DNA of 64,000 bases from Isoetes taiwanensis (GCA_021234155.1 JAJEKV010000044.1:9954777-10018776), one strand, 5' to 3'. Positions 33,761 to 45,415 are shown, counted from the stretch's first letter. Notes: a model not told the origin generated them from the sequence alone. Program-made: numbers and translations.

Positions 33761-35520
33761 ATGAAGGTTCTCCCATACAAAGCATAAGCTCTTGTTGAAA
33801 TTGTTGTCCAATGTCATCAACAATAATGAAAATGGGCTCACTTTTTGTGCAACTCACGTGCTTGGTTGTCACATATAGTTCTCGAACATCATGATGTCCG
33901 AACATGGTATAACAATTGAAGTCACACATTTCTATGGGGACCAATTTCATAACTTTCAAAGATGCTCTATCTTAAAAGCCGCGATTCGCATTGCGACATT
34001 GTTAAAAAGAGTTTTCTAAGTGAAAGCTTAATCGAGCTGTTTGTATGAGACAAAAATTGGAATAGTGGTACTTTGTCCTCTATTCATATTGGTGTTTATC
34101 TAGGAAGCACTAGCATTTAAATGAAATTATTGGCTCGACTATTTGTGCATCTCTGTAGAAATGACCTGCACACAAATTTGCTTCAAAATGTGGCTTTGAT
34201 ATTGTGCTTCCATTGGGAGGCTATTTATATCGGGCTACGTTTGCTATGGTGTCTATTATTAAGTCAATAACATTGCACACTAAATTTATGCTTTACGAAT
34301 CAAGTTGGATTAATATACTTTAGTAAAACATGCTAAACCTTTTGCTAGACAATTTTTCTTAAGCAACTTTGAAAAATGCGTTTGCTTTGGTATGTAGCCC
34401 TTATACATTGTACCTTAAAAAACATCTACTCTATTTGAGTATTGCATGGCATTGTAACATTGTCTAGAAAACGCATACATTGCACCTTTAGAAGTACATC
34501 TTTGTTTGAGTACCGCATTGCATTCTGGCGTTGACTGCACAATGTAAGTATCTTGTGTGGTTTTCCCTTTCACAAAAGCACCCTATGTCTATAGGGTGCT
34601 TTAGATGCCATCAATTTTCTTCAAACTTTATATGGTGTTTCATCAAACACCAGATATGCATGGTTCACAGAACATTCCCTTTTCTATATGCTATAGTATA
34701 AATCATTAGCTCTTGGGTATAAATCATTACAATGTCTAACTTCTATTTCGTTTATAGTGTCCAGTGCCTAAGGCACTCTTATAGAGTTGCTATACATGTG
34801 CCTTTCTATATATGACAATTATATCATGCTAAAATATATATGAAATATGTGATTATCTAATTTGATTGCATCCAAATGTTAAGTTATTAGATCACCTTCA
34901 TGATTTTCTTGAGGAAGTCCCTTTTTTTTAATTCATTAGATTTAAGTGTTTCTATTAATTGGATTGTATACATCTTAGCAACCTAATGGTAAGTGTGCAA
35001 TTATACACTTGATCCGATCCAAAAGCATGACGTGAAAATACTATTTATCTATTTCTATTGGTTGAAAACAAGGAAGAAAGTAGTTCATGAAATACATTAT
35101 GCAACCAGTAAGCAAGTCCATGCATAAATTTGTGAATGTATTTAAGAACCATGTTTCGAAATTAAGTACAGTAGAATTACTAGTTAATATTATACCTTAT
35201 GCTCAAAGTCTATAGTTAATTTAAAATTGGCATAAGCTTGTAATAGAACCATCATCGTAAACTAACATAGGTAATAAACTATTTTTAAGAAGCAAAGTAA
35301 ACAACTTATGCCAAAAACCATCACACGCCACAAAATCAAACACGATATTTGAACTAACTAGGAGAGCATTAAACTAGGAGAACTATATAGTTTACACATG
35401 CCCGACATCCATTTCATCCCATCGCATCCCATCCCATCCTGCCCCATTCCTTGCATCAACCCATTCTTTGAACTATTGCGTCTACCCATTTCATGTCTTA
35501 GCATTGCTGGGCACGCGTTT
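33761..35520. other. Unrecognised AT-rich stretch ending in a Helitron 3' terminus
   Basis: No gene. Three hairpins occur close together: 34,575-34,602 (12-bp perfect stem, aaagcaccctat), about 34,634-34,654 (ggtgttt/aaacacc) and near 34,763 (agtgcc/ggcact). A 'catcc'-rich tract lies at 35,410-35,450. Confidence 0.5.
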
Positions 35521-35524
35521 CTAG
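35496..35524 (+). mobile_element. Helitron 3' terminus, unit 1 (hairpin damaged)
   Basis: 'gctgggcacgcgtttCTAG' followed by T resembles the hairpin plus CTAG end of the Helitrons at 9,768 and 40,606, in plus orientation. Part of the hairpin is deleted compared with unit 2 (63,430-63,462). Unit 0 at 6,150 lacks it and resembles the site before insertion. The 5' end was not located. Confidence 0.55.
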
Positions 35525-35686
35525 TCGTGATTCAGCAATAATCCACAAGGCTACGAGAATGAGTGAATTATTCCGTACCATGACCAGGGAGAGGGAGCAT
35601 TTGACCCCTTAAATGAGGGGCAACAAGATTATCCTAATTTGAAGTGTACTTTACAAACTTGAGGAGTTAAATTGACTTCAATCTAT

Positions 35687-35896
35687 CTTGGTTCGGGAAA
35701 CTTTTTAAGCACAATCGGCGCATTTCTTGTTGGATCTAACCCAACCTACTAGGTACATACTCCGCACTCCATTCCTACTAGAAATAACAAGAAAATTGCT
35801 ATTTTTAGCATGAATTTTTCTTGCTATTTCTAATAACACTGTGAATTTTCAACGATATTTCCCGAACCAAGTTTCATCGGCATTTCTTGAACCAAG
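35687..35896. mobile_element. hAT-type MITE, 210 bp, unit 1
   Basis: The ends are CTTGGTTC... and ...GAACCAAG, with an internal near-palindrome around 'agaaataacaagaaaattgc'. In unit 2 the identical-length element is flanked by the 8-bp direct repeat GCATCTAT, the duplication size of hAT transposons. Here the left duplication is shortened to 'atctat' by a small deletion, while the right copy (35,897-35,904) is intact. Confidence 0.75.
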
Positions 35897-36094
35897 GCAT
35901 CTATGAAATGCAACCATTTTGCATATAGAAGGTGCATGATATGAACAAATACATAGTAATTCAGTACTTATACATACAGGTAGATATACGTATACATACA
36001 GGTACATTTTGGAATGAGCTTTTAATTTCTGGGGTAGGAGAACAATCTATTTAAGGAGATAAATAAAGTTCGTGTTATAAATGTTAAACAACCG

Positions 36095-36238
36095 ATTGTG
36101 GAGCGAAATGTGACTGGATGACGTGGCGGGATATAATTGGGACATTGATTGCTGACCGGGTGGAGGCCGCCGAAAGGCCCGCCAATTAAGTTATCTATAA
36201 GAAACAGAAGGCCGAGAGCATTTTTCCGACGGCCAGCT
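36095..36238 (+). promoter_or_regulatory. Proximal promoter and 5' leader of the CER1-like gene
   Basis: ACGTGGC at 36,121-36,127 is a canonical ABA-response (ABRE/G-box-type) core. A TATA-like 'atataat' lies at 36,131-36,137, about 100 bp before the start codon. CER1 genes in other plants are drought- and ABA-inducible, so an ABRE here fits, but its function is inference. Homology with the unit 0 remnant stops at 36,094, just upstream of these elements. Confidence 0.45.
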
Positions 36239-39200
36239 ATGGCAACGAAGCCCGGGATTCTTACCGACTTTCCATGGCAGCGCCTCGGCAGCTTCAAGGT
36301 CTCCAATTCCTTTCATCTTATTTCTTCCAATCTTCTTAGCGAAATCTACGTTTCTTTTCATTCTCTTTGATCCAAATCTTGAAGATTTTGATGCCTAAAT
36401 CTGTTCTTTAGCATTTCTTTTCTTCCTGTTTGATCTATACTGCCCTGTTCAGATTCTTTACTTGCTGTTTGATTACAGAAAACGAAAAATGCTTTGCATC
36501 GGGTTTTCAGCATTTTGTTTTTGCTGTTTGAGCTCCGCATTGCCGTTTTCAGCATTTTGATCTTTTCTTTTTTGTGTGCAGTATGCTCTTTATGTTCCGT
36601 TCATAGTGAAAGCAATTCATACGAATTTCTTTGGCGGATACGAGCTGGATAATTGGAGCCTCCATATTGTGCTTGTTTCGGCATTACGGTACCTCCATGG
36701 CCAGATTTGGATGTCTGTCACACGCCTTAGAGGAGTGGTCGATAAGCATCAGATTCAGCTTAAAGGAATGAAGTTTGATCAGCTGGACAGAGAAAGCAAC
36801 TGGTACACATTATTTTGCCAAAGCTGATCCACTGTTTCGCCATTACTCTGCCATTATTCGTCTTGGCATTACTCTGTTATTACTCCATTTGGATAAAAAT
36901 GTCTAACACTACGTTCTCTCTTTTTGCTTCATTTCATTACAGGGAAGATTATATCCTATTGGATTGTCTAATACTCTGCGGATTCCACGAGTGCACAAAT
37001 TACTTTAATCACTTTCCTGCCTGGAACTGGGCCGGTTTTGTGTTTGCATTTTTCTACCATATAGGCCCGACAGAGTTCATATATTATTGGTTTCATCGGC
37101 TGCTGCATCACCATTATTTATACACCAGATATCATTCTCATCATCACTCCTCTTTTCTAACAGAAGCTGTGACAGGTGATGGGCTGTTAGTTGGTGTAAA
37201 AGTTGTCAAGTTGGGCTGTTATTTACACCCTTTGTTCAAATTGCAGGAAATGTCCATCCATTTGCTGAGCATATTGCCTACGCCTTGCTTTTTGGATCGC
37301 TCTACATCTGTGCAAGTCTTCTAGGAATTTTTTCAATTGGGCTCCTCTACGTTTACACCGTTGTATTCGACTTTCTGAATTGCATTGGACACTGCAACTG
37401 GGAATTCATGCCAGAATGGATGTTCAGAGCTTTTCCACCTTTGAAATATTTGCTATATACCCCGTCGTAAGGCTCGACAATTTCGGCAGCAAAGGGACAT
37501 TCCCCTTTCGTGCTATATTTTGCACCTTTTTTTGCAGCGAAAGAATATTCTTTCTTTAGTATATAGTTTATACATTAACACTTCTTACTTTTTGAAGTTT
37601 CCATTACATTCTTTCTTTTAAGTATGTAGTTTATACAGTAACACTGCTTGACATTTTGCAGTTTCCATTCCCTGCATCATACTCAGGTGCACACCAATTT
37701 TTGCCTTTATGTGCCAATATACGATTATCTATACTCAACAGTGGACAAGAACAGCGATTCCCTGTATCTAACAGCTCGTAAAGGTGCTGGTTGGAAACTT
37801 AAATTGATTATCCTTTCCAGTAATAAACATTTTTTTCGTTCATAAAACCTGTGTTTCTATGCAAAACAGGCAGACCAGATGAAACAGACTGTGTATATTT
37901 GACTCACGGATCGGATGTGCTCTCAATATTCCACTTCCCGTTCGGCATTCCTCATTTTGCTTCAACTCCGTATGAACCCAAATGGTATATATGGCTTTTG
38001 CTGCCTATTGCTCTTCCAATCATGTTTATTCTATGGATTCTGCGCCAACCCTTCAAAGTCGATAAGCATAAGCTGGATAACCTTCGAATCGAAACATGGG
38101 CAGTTCCTAGATTTAACTTTCAGGTAGATTTTTGCAAATCAAACTGAATATTTAGCTTTGTTCCTAAAATAATTTGGTCCCAATTTTTCTGTGAGCCTGC
38201 AGTACAATCCTGGCATCCGAAAGGCCCGCAATAAACACAATAATTGAGAAATCCATCCTGGCTGCAGAAGAAAAAGGAGCCAAAGTCATCAGTCTTGGGA
38301 TGCACAACAAGGTATTAAAAGTTCAATATGACTTCGATGTAGAAGTTTTGGACTGTTAGGCTATTCATTGGTTGGCTTGGCACTCAGACTTGCTGGTTTT
38401 GATTCCTACAGGATACGTTATTGAATACGAGCGGTGCTATCTTTGTCAAAAGCTTAGACAATTTAAAAATTCGTATTACAGATGGATCGGCTTTGAATAC
38501 TGCAATAGTTGTCAACAGGATCACCGCCAAGGGCTCAAAAATATTTGTAACAGGGTTGGAAGAAAAAACTAGCAGAATTATTGCCGTTTATCTATGCAGA
38601 AAAGGATTCCACGTGCTGGTATTACAATTTGCGAATTCTCGTTCGTGTTAATCGATGGAGTTTTTAAATTGGTGCAGTCTATTCATGTGACAGGTAAAAG
38701 ACCCATCTGCAGTACTATACGCTGAACTGAAAAAGGCCTGCGACGTTGGAAATTTGACCAGAATTTATCACGTTCAGGAGGCCGCAGACTGCACGGTCGC
38801 TATTTGTATATTTTTAGCATGCAAGTTATGAATTCCAATCTGATATTTGTTTCACGTAAAAACAGGACTGGATCATTGATAGAGAGATGGGAACCATGGA
38901 TCAGAAATTTGCATCAAAGGGCACACATTTTCATCCCATATCATCCGACAGTGTACAACACGCGAGAAAAGACTGCGTGTACGAGCCTCTTCCTGCAATG
39001 GAGGTTCCTTCTAATTTCGAGGGCTTTCTAGCTTGCGAGGTAACCAAAAATTTCCTTCTAAATCAGCACATTAATTTTTAATTTCAGCTCATGTCCAACT
39101 CAGACTAGAACCGATTTCGGTTCTAGCTACTGTGATACTGCAACAGTTTAAACCCTGCCTGATATCCTCTCATGTCTAATTCTTTGGACGTGGACTAAGA

Positions 39201-39514
39201 TTATTGCTGAAAACCAAATGCTTATATCTTATTAGAAAACCTGGACTAAGATTACAGATGAAAAAACTGGGAAACCCAACAAATATAAGAAACTATATTT
39301 TGAGTTAAAATCTGCTGTAATGTGATGCAGGGAAAAATGCCACGCAAAGTAGTACACGCATCTCATGCTGCAGGTATAATACATGCATTAGAGAACTGGC
39401 GCCATCACGAAGTGGGCACTTCCATAGATATAGATCGTGTAGATCTGGTTTGGGAGGCTGCCAAAAAAGCATGGTTTTGCACCATTTACATCTCAGCATT
39501 TGAAAGAAACATAA
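36239..39514 (+). CDS. CER1-like: CER1-like very-long-chain aldehyde decarbonylase (alkane-forming wax enzyme), 11 exons
   Basis: Exons: 36239-36298, 36582-36802, 36943-37175, 37247-37466, 37662-37783, 37870-38123, 38203-38311, 38412-38618, 38694-38795, 38866-39039, 39331-39514, all with GT-AG introns. The product is about 627 residues, like Arabidopsis CER1 (625). It begins [20 protein letters not shown]. The fatty-acid-hydroxylase-type histidine boxes are complete: HRLLH (145-149), HSHHH (158-162) and HSLHH (247-251), with GHCNWE at about 219-224. They bind the di-iron centre in the ER membrane. The WAX2 C-terminal domain follows (VRITDG-like segment, then [20 protein letters not shown]). 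With CER3 and cytochrome b5, CER1 makes cuticular alkanes. Exon 7 has one extra base near 38,224-38,227 (109 bp where phase needs 108). Exon 11 has one extra A in a six-A run near 39,466. Either these are sequence errors or the gene is a very young pseudogene. All other splice phases fit. Confidence 0.9.
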
Positions 39515-39600
39515 AAACTTGTTTGTCTTTTATATATGAAGAAGAGAGTTTCCTGGTAGAGGCGCCTACCTTCTCTTCTATGTAAGTTCAGTGCCGCTTT

Positions 39601-39606
39601 AATAAA
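39601..39606 (+). terminator. Polyadenylation signal candidate of the CER1-like gene
   Basis: AATAAA lies 87 bp after the predicted stop codon, a usual position for a plant near-upstream element. Confidence 0.45.
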
Positions 39607-40605
39607 GGGCCGACCTGCCGTCTTTAACCTTATCAGAAAGCTTGTTTTCAAACAATTATGAATGGAGCTTCTCTTGCAACATTTCTTGTCACATTTTGGT
39701 AATTTGGAAGTGCTGCTCCATTGTGATTTTACAAAAATACTGCCTATGTACGTCATGTTAGTAACAAGATAATGTTACATCATGGTTATCATTTAAAGCA
39801 CATCATGTTACTACCAAAACAATGCCCAAAGGTCAACATCGACTGGTTGGAAGTTGAAGGCCTGGCATCCTTCACGACTCTTGACAAGGGCATCCTTCAA
39901 AAGAGCATTTTCATTGGAATATGCTCCGTCCATAGTTAAGAATTTGCAGATTGAGAATTCCGGCTGGTGTGTTCTCTATTTTTCTCTACACCCACACTCT
40001 CTCTTTTCTTCGATAGATTGACACCATTAGGGTAGCTTCGCACCCACCGTTAAGTTATGTTATGTTCGTACTAAGATTAAGTTAATTTTTTGTTATGTTA
40101 TGTTCGCACTAAGATTAAGTTTAACATAACATAAGACTTTAACATAACGAAAACTAATTAAATCCTTTCGCACCAAAACAAGTTAGGTTAGCTTTTTTTA
40201 ACTTAGGGGCAAAAATAAAGGGGGTCGGTACATGTCTCAGTTAAGTTAGTGCTAATTTAAGGCTAATGGCAATTCTTTCGCATATATGCCTGCTAAGTTA
40301 GTCTAACTTAATGCTATAAGTTAGTGCTAATTTAAGGCTAATGGCAATTCTTTCGCATATATGCCTGCTAAGTTAGTCTAACTTAATGCTAACGACTACA
40401 AATTTGAATATGCCTTCATTAAGTTACCTTTTTTAAACTTATTACGGGTGATGTGTATATGTTGCAATTTGTTAGGACAAGCAGTTGGTGAATAGGTTTT
40501 TATAACTTGTAAAGCATATGATATATGTTGCAATTTGTTAGGATACAACCGTTGATGAATAGAGGTAGGTCTACACCTACCAATGTTATATTATCTTAAC
40601 ATATA
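39607..40605. repeat. Repeat-rich spacer after CER1
   Basis: No gene. At 40,050-40,210 'gttatgttatgttcg' and 'aacataacataag' form inverted and direct repeats. At 40,243-40,391 a 75-bp unit beginning 'aagttagtgctaatttaagg' is present twice in tandem. At 40,462 and 40,522 'atatgttgcaatttgttagg' is repeated. Confidence 0.65.
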
Positions 40606-40634
40606 CTAGAAACGTGTGCCCGGCGATGCCGGGC
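40606..40634 (-). mobile_element. Helitron 3' terminus (minus strand)
   Basis: Plus-strand ACTAG at 40,605-40,609 followed by a perfect hairpin, GCCCGGC-GAT-GCCGGGC (40,618-40,634), mirrors the 3' end of the complete Helitron at 9,768. The element would extend to higher coordinates, but no matching 5' TC end is seen before the unit 2 border at 41,308. It may be truncated by the duplication. Confidence 0.65.
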
Positions 40635-41307
40635 ATTAATCATGGACGTGTGAAGGCATTTATGTGCATCTCATGTCGTGAATGTGCACACACATGATAG
40701 TGTAATAGTTATGTGGGGATTCAAAAAGATGGGTGCTTACTTGATCCAATATATGATCAGAAAACATCATATTTTTGTTGCAAGATAGAGACCATTTGTG
40801 AATAAAAGATTAGGTTTAAAATTAAGTCAAATACCATGTAAGGGCAGATTGTTGTTGGAAAGGTGGTAGTTGTTGGGAAATAATTGATCAATAATTGATC
40901 AATGTGTTTAGTTTTCAACTATATAGGAGTATATGTTACTATTGTTGCCTACATTTGTTGATTGAGTTCCTTATAGAAATTGTTTGAACTTTAAAATGCT
41001 TATGGTCTGAAGTTTGGAGTCACTCCGTTGACTCAAGTTGTACTCTAGTTGTCTCAACGACTTGTCGAGGATCTATAAAAGTACACCTATATCAACTTTG
41101 AATCTTAGGATCTATAAAAGTACACCTATATCAACTTTGAATCTTAAAGGCATGAGTTGCTGAACATTGATTATAAGAACTTTATCATGATCCAATCAAT
41201 CAATACATGACCAACATTTCAACATTCCCATAAAATATAACTTTTTTCATGTGCAAGAAATTCACTCAACTAATTTTTACAATGGAGCATGGCCAATAAA
41301 GGAGTGA
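40635..41307. other. Unrecognised spacer before unit 2
   Basis: No gene. A 39-bp tandem duplication starting 'aggatctataaaagtacacc' occupies 41,068-41,145. This spacer has no counterpart left of the unit 1 border (13.8-14.07 kb). Confidence 0.55.
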
Positions 41308-41345
41308 ACCCTCTTCTTACGCCCATTCCGTCTATTTCCTTTGCA

Positions 41346-41830
41346 ATGGCCTCTGCATGCAGCGGAAATAAAGCACCCGAGAGTATGTGCTTAAGCAGGT
41401 GCTTGAGGATGCGGACGTCCTTCCCAATACAGAGCGCGTATTTCTCTCGAGCGGTGCAGAGGGAGCGTATTTTTTTTGAGCCGGTTCAACGTAAGAAGCA
41501 ACATAATCGAGGACCGTGGAGGAAGAAGATTGTATTCTTTTGTTTTGCATTTTTTTTTTTTTGTTTTGTTTTTCTTTTGTTTTAACTAAATGCTTTTTTT
41601 GTTTACAGAAGTCGAGCAGGAAGTGGAGTAGGAAGTGGAGAATTCTGAAGAGGAAGAGGAGGAGAATTCGAGGAAGAGGAGGAGGAAGAGGAAGAGGAAG
41701 AGGAAGAAGAGGAAAAACAACTCATTTTTGAGAGCTGCATTTAAGACCGCCTCGGGCCCAAAAGGCAAAAGGAGGCGGAATTGGAGGAGAACGTGTGGAG
41801 GAGTCCGAAGCCCCCGAAGCCCCTAAAAGC
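41346..41830 (+). pseudogene. Short acidic protein gene, unit 2 copy, frame broken
   Basis: It starts MASACSGNKAPE like the unit 1 copy, then shifts frame at 'cccgagagtatg' (two bases longer than 'cccgagtatg' in unit 1). The T-rich intron-like stretch ends in 'ttgtttacag' at about 41,609. Just after it 'gtggag(ta)gaa' is duplicated ('gcaggaagtggagtaggaag'). The Glu-rich exon is shorter than in unit 1, and the basic tail and following C-rich minisatellite (41,805-41,905) are retained. Protein function is unknown. Confidence 0.4.
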
Positions 41831-41905
41831 ACCCAAAAGCCCCATAAAAGCCCCCCAAAACACCCAAAGCCCCCAAAGCCCCAAAAACCCCCGAAAGCCC
41901 AGAAA

Positions 41906-42710
41906 ACACTTGACCTTATGGCCTTTTTGTAAAATATTTTGTTTATATAAAAAGTTTTTTTGTCTCTAGCACTTTGTTCTTTGTTTTTCATTTTTTTTCT
42001 CTATCAAATGTTCTTTTTGTCTATCAAATATATGAAGTTTTTTGTCTCATCTACTTTGTTCTTTGATTATCTCACTTACTTTGTTGTCATCTACTTTTTT
42101 CTTTGTTGTGTCTCACATTTTGTTTTTTCCATTATGTAAAGAATGAATTCATTTGATGTTCTTACTTCTATTATCCATGCAGGTGACAAAACATTGAATT
42201 CTTGTACAGTCCATTCAAATTCTGCTTGAATGTAACAGTGCTCTAGCTCAAAAACTAAGCACTTTAATTAGTTTCAGCAGTGCTTGTGAGTAAGCACTGG
42301 AACACACGAGCACTTATGCAATAAACAGCTAGCTTTAAATAGTTATATAGCATAACAGTAAGCACTGCACCTTAACTGCATGACAGTAAGCACTTGATGA
42401 CATTAACACAAGCAACTACATACTTAGTAACTGTCACTGCATAACAGTAAGCAGTATCTTAATAACTGTCACCCCTTGCAACTACACAACTACATACTTA
42501 GTAACTGTCACAACTACATACTTAGTAACTGTCACCCCTTGCAGTCAGCATTCAACTAGATATAAACAATATAGCAAAAACTTATAGACAAGTCTGCATT
42601 GAACTATATAAACAATATAGCAAAAACATTCTTAAATTAATATAAGATAAAGATGGTACATGAAAAGTGTAGGATTCCTTGGCCTAAATAAATGACAATC
42701 AGGCCAATAA
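41906..42710. repeat. T-rich stretch and degenerate short-repeat array, unit 2
   Basis: Counterpart of 15,040-15,893. The 'actacatacttagtaactgt' array (42,415-42,545) has fewer units than in unit 1. No gene. Confidence 0.55.
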
Positions 42711-45415
42711 TCATAAATGTCTCAGGCTTAAATCGAATGGAGGATGACAATGTTCATCACCATAAACCTTCTCCAATTCCTCATTCACAAGGGTGCACAA
42801 CTGCAATTGTTTTCCAGAAAGTCTTTCCAAGCATAGCTTCATAATCTTTCTATCTGTCATAGGCCAGGGCTTGCAATTGTGTGTGTTCTTCACCAGTAAC
42901 TTCATTTTTTCCTCAGTCTTGGCCTACAATATTCCTTCTATCTTTGGGGTGAGTACTGTTAGCACTTCATCACAGACATCCATCTTGAATGCAGGTACTA
43001 GCAGAAGTTTCCAGGGGCTGCTAAGGTAAGACTTGTATAATGAATCATCGAGAAGCAAAGTCTTACCTTTGAATCTTGGGTATGATTCATATATTTTCCC
43101 AAGTGGCTTCATCATGATTGGACAGCCAGATTTGTTAGGGTGGTGAAAACTGTTCACACATTTTTTCTGTCCCCATACAAATAGAAATCCGTCCCTCAAA
43201 TCTGGACATAGTACTTGCAGCACATCTTCCATATTAGAGAGTTGCATTGATGACCATATACCAACACAACACTTCTGTAATAAAGTCTTCAAGAAGAACA
43301 CTGCGTTTAGTCTGAATATCACTTTCTTTCTGCTAGTGTATGTCATTGTCAATCCTGATTCCAAGCGTATGTGTTCATTTGCACCAAAAGTTTTTACCAA
43401 CACACCATTTAAATCCAAGCCAATGAGTTTATCTTTTGCTGCCAAATCAATATTTAGTACGTTGGAACATCCTGAATACCTACACAACAGGAATTACTAC
43501 ATGAATAAATAGATGAAGGTGAAAATGAAAAATGGGTTGAATGTGGAAACCTTTACGTATCAGCAATGAGGATTCTCGACCCTAACAGAATCAAGCGGGT
43601 AATCCCTACAAATGAATACAACAAAGAAAATCAATAATATTCAATGTTTTAAGCAACACTAAGTTGTGGCCTTGGCGACACTTCCCTACACCGACTTTCT
43701 AGGTTTTGTAAGGGCATCAATCACTTGTTGAAGATCAGGCTCACCTGAAACTTGAGGGCCCGATTCTACATTTTCTTCAGAATATACTTTGATAGGTGTG
43801 GTGTCATGATTGAGACTGCTTCCTGTATCTTTCACGGTCTTTGCTTCTTGTTCTCTTTCTTGTAACTGAACAACTTCTTTGCTATCCTCCGACTTACCCC
43901 TCTTTGTTCTTCTGCCCTTTCCTTTTGGCAAAAATTCACCCAAGTTGCCCTCATCCAATGGAATTACTCCCTCAACTTCCTTAAGTGCTTCAATGTGTAC
44001 ACTTTCGGGCTGTTGTTTTTCCCTGGCGGTGCTATGTTTTTTAGTCTTTGTGTTCTGACTTCTTCTATAGCTTCTTGGGCGACTTCTTGGGTGGTGGTGG
44101 TGGTTACTGTTTGTTGCATTCAAATCAGTCACAATTGATTGTACTCCTATAGGACTTTGCAGGTGTTGTGCATCTTCAAAGGAAACCATTGTCCTTCTTT
44201 GAACCCTGTAGGGTGAGACCTCAATTGCAGGACGGATTAACACATCCTTTTTGGTGTACTATTTGAAGCACACGCAAGATGGCCAAAACCTAGCTCGTCA
44301 AATACACCCTCTCGGCACCTTTCTAGGGCAACCATGAATACATTGTCCTCCTCTCAACAATGAACAACATGCTATATGATACTCAAGTTGGCAATTGATT
44401 GCTAAACTTAACTTTGTAAGCTTTAGTGAATTCGGACCACATCTTGAACATGTATAAAATGGATCTTGCACTAACAACTTATCTCGTATAATAGTAGAGA
44501 TGCTAAATGTTGCGGGAGTATCCATTTTTCAGCTTCCCACAAATTGTTTATGTAGAAATGCAGAAGGACTTTGTTCTTCTTGAGAACTTTTAACTCCTCC
44601 TCAAGTTTGATTTTACATTTTACCTGCTCATTAGCGGATGTAGGGTTCATTGCTTTTGTACCTTGTTCTGTGCCAAGTTTCCATCTGGACAGTCTGCTCC
44701 AAATCTTTAATTTTCTGCCTCCAACTCACGGTTTGGATTAAGCATGAACTCCTCTGCTTTTGTAGCCAAATCATTTGTGGCTTTGTCCTAAACTGTTCTC
44801 GACCTCTTCCAACATCATTTTACGTACTTGAGAGGCCTTCTCATTGCCTTTCAACTCACTTCCCCTTTTGCTTCCGGATTCTTTGTGATATGTAAAATTG
44901 CTTTTCCAATCTCACATCTTTTGCATTCTCTAAGGTTTTTATGTTTTTCATCACATAAGCGATCTCATTTGATCCGTTTGCCACCTTTGGCTTTGCCTTC
45001 ATTTCAGTTTTCTAACATGTGCTACAACATATCGCCTCTGTTTTTACTTGTCTATTGTTGTAGTATCTTTGGCATTACCACGACAAATGCAGTCCGATTT
45101 ACTTTGTGTTCCTCGGGTGCAACTATTGATCTAGTGCAATTTTCAAATGCAAAAGCAAAAAGGGCCGGTTGCTTTCTTACTTCTTTATTGTGACAATTCT
45201 TGTAGATTTTTCGGTTTGTTTCCAACTTCTCTTGAAGATGCTCCTTTGCAGTGCCATTTTATCTTTCCCTTGTTCAACTTCTTTGTCCAAAGCGATTCCC
45301 AATCTCGATCCGTGACATTATTTTCCAACCAAGTTTCTTCCTCGTGGGGCTTCAACCCCGAATTACCTGAACCTCGATCTTTGTGAAAATCATCCGTGCT
45401 CCATGCCTCCATCAT
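42711..45415 (-). pseudogene. FCP1/NLI phosphatase-like gene with RING-like finger, unit 2 copy
   Basis: The start is MMEAWSTDDFHKDRGSG at 45,415. The N-terminal coiled-coil part is broken here (intact in unit 1). The RING-like Cys/His region is at 44,298-44,525 (CSRCG, then CQLEYHIACC, then CIHGC). A 185-codon linker rich in Lys, Glu, Ser and His is open at 43,686-44,243. An intron lies at about 43,480-43,691. The HAD/FCP1 domain is open at 42,924-43,483, with DLNGVLVKTF at the catalytic position, WSSMQLSN in the middle and LLLDDSLYKSYL near the end. A TAG at about 42,927 sits where consensus with unit 1 suggests a CTGCAG site, and the same frame then continues to HPPFDLSLRHL-stop at 42,711. 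Members dephosphorylate proteins such as the Pol II tail, but the Asp-to-Asn change makes catalysis doubtful. Combining the two copies suggests a gene that was recently intact. Confidence 0.65.

Larger units (their letters stand above)
14388..41307. repeat. Tandem segmental duplication, unit 1 (about 26.9 kb)
   Basis: Homology to unit 2 starts at 'ctcttcttacgccc' (14,389 against 41,308) and continues collinearly to at least the CER1 upstream region (35,998 against the window end at 64,000). Marker pairs include ATG 14,471/41,346, LTR 19,420/46,258, MULE-MITE 23,610/50,441, gag fragment 30,862/58,805 and hAT-MITE 35,687/63,667. Unit 1 alone contains the CER1 gene within this window, because unit 2 is cut off just before it. 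Long stretches are near-identical by eye, which indicates a recent duplication. Confidence 0.9.

Noticed and set aside
42900-42935. TAG stop in the FCP1-like gene as evidence of true inactivation
   Set aside because: Unit 1 has a different disturbance at the same CTGCAG-like site and the frame continues in register afterwards, so a base-calling error is as likely as a mutation.
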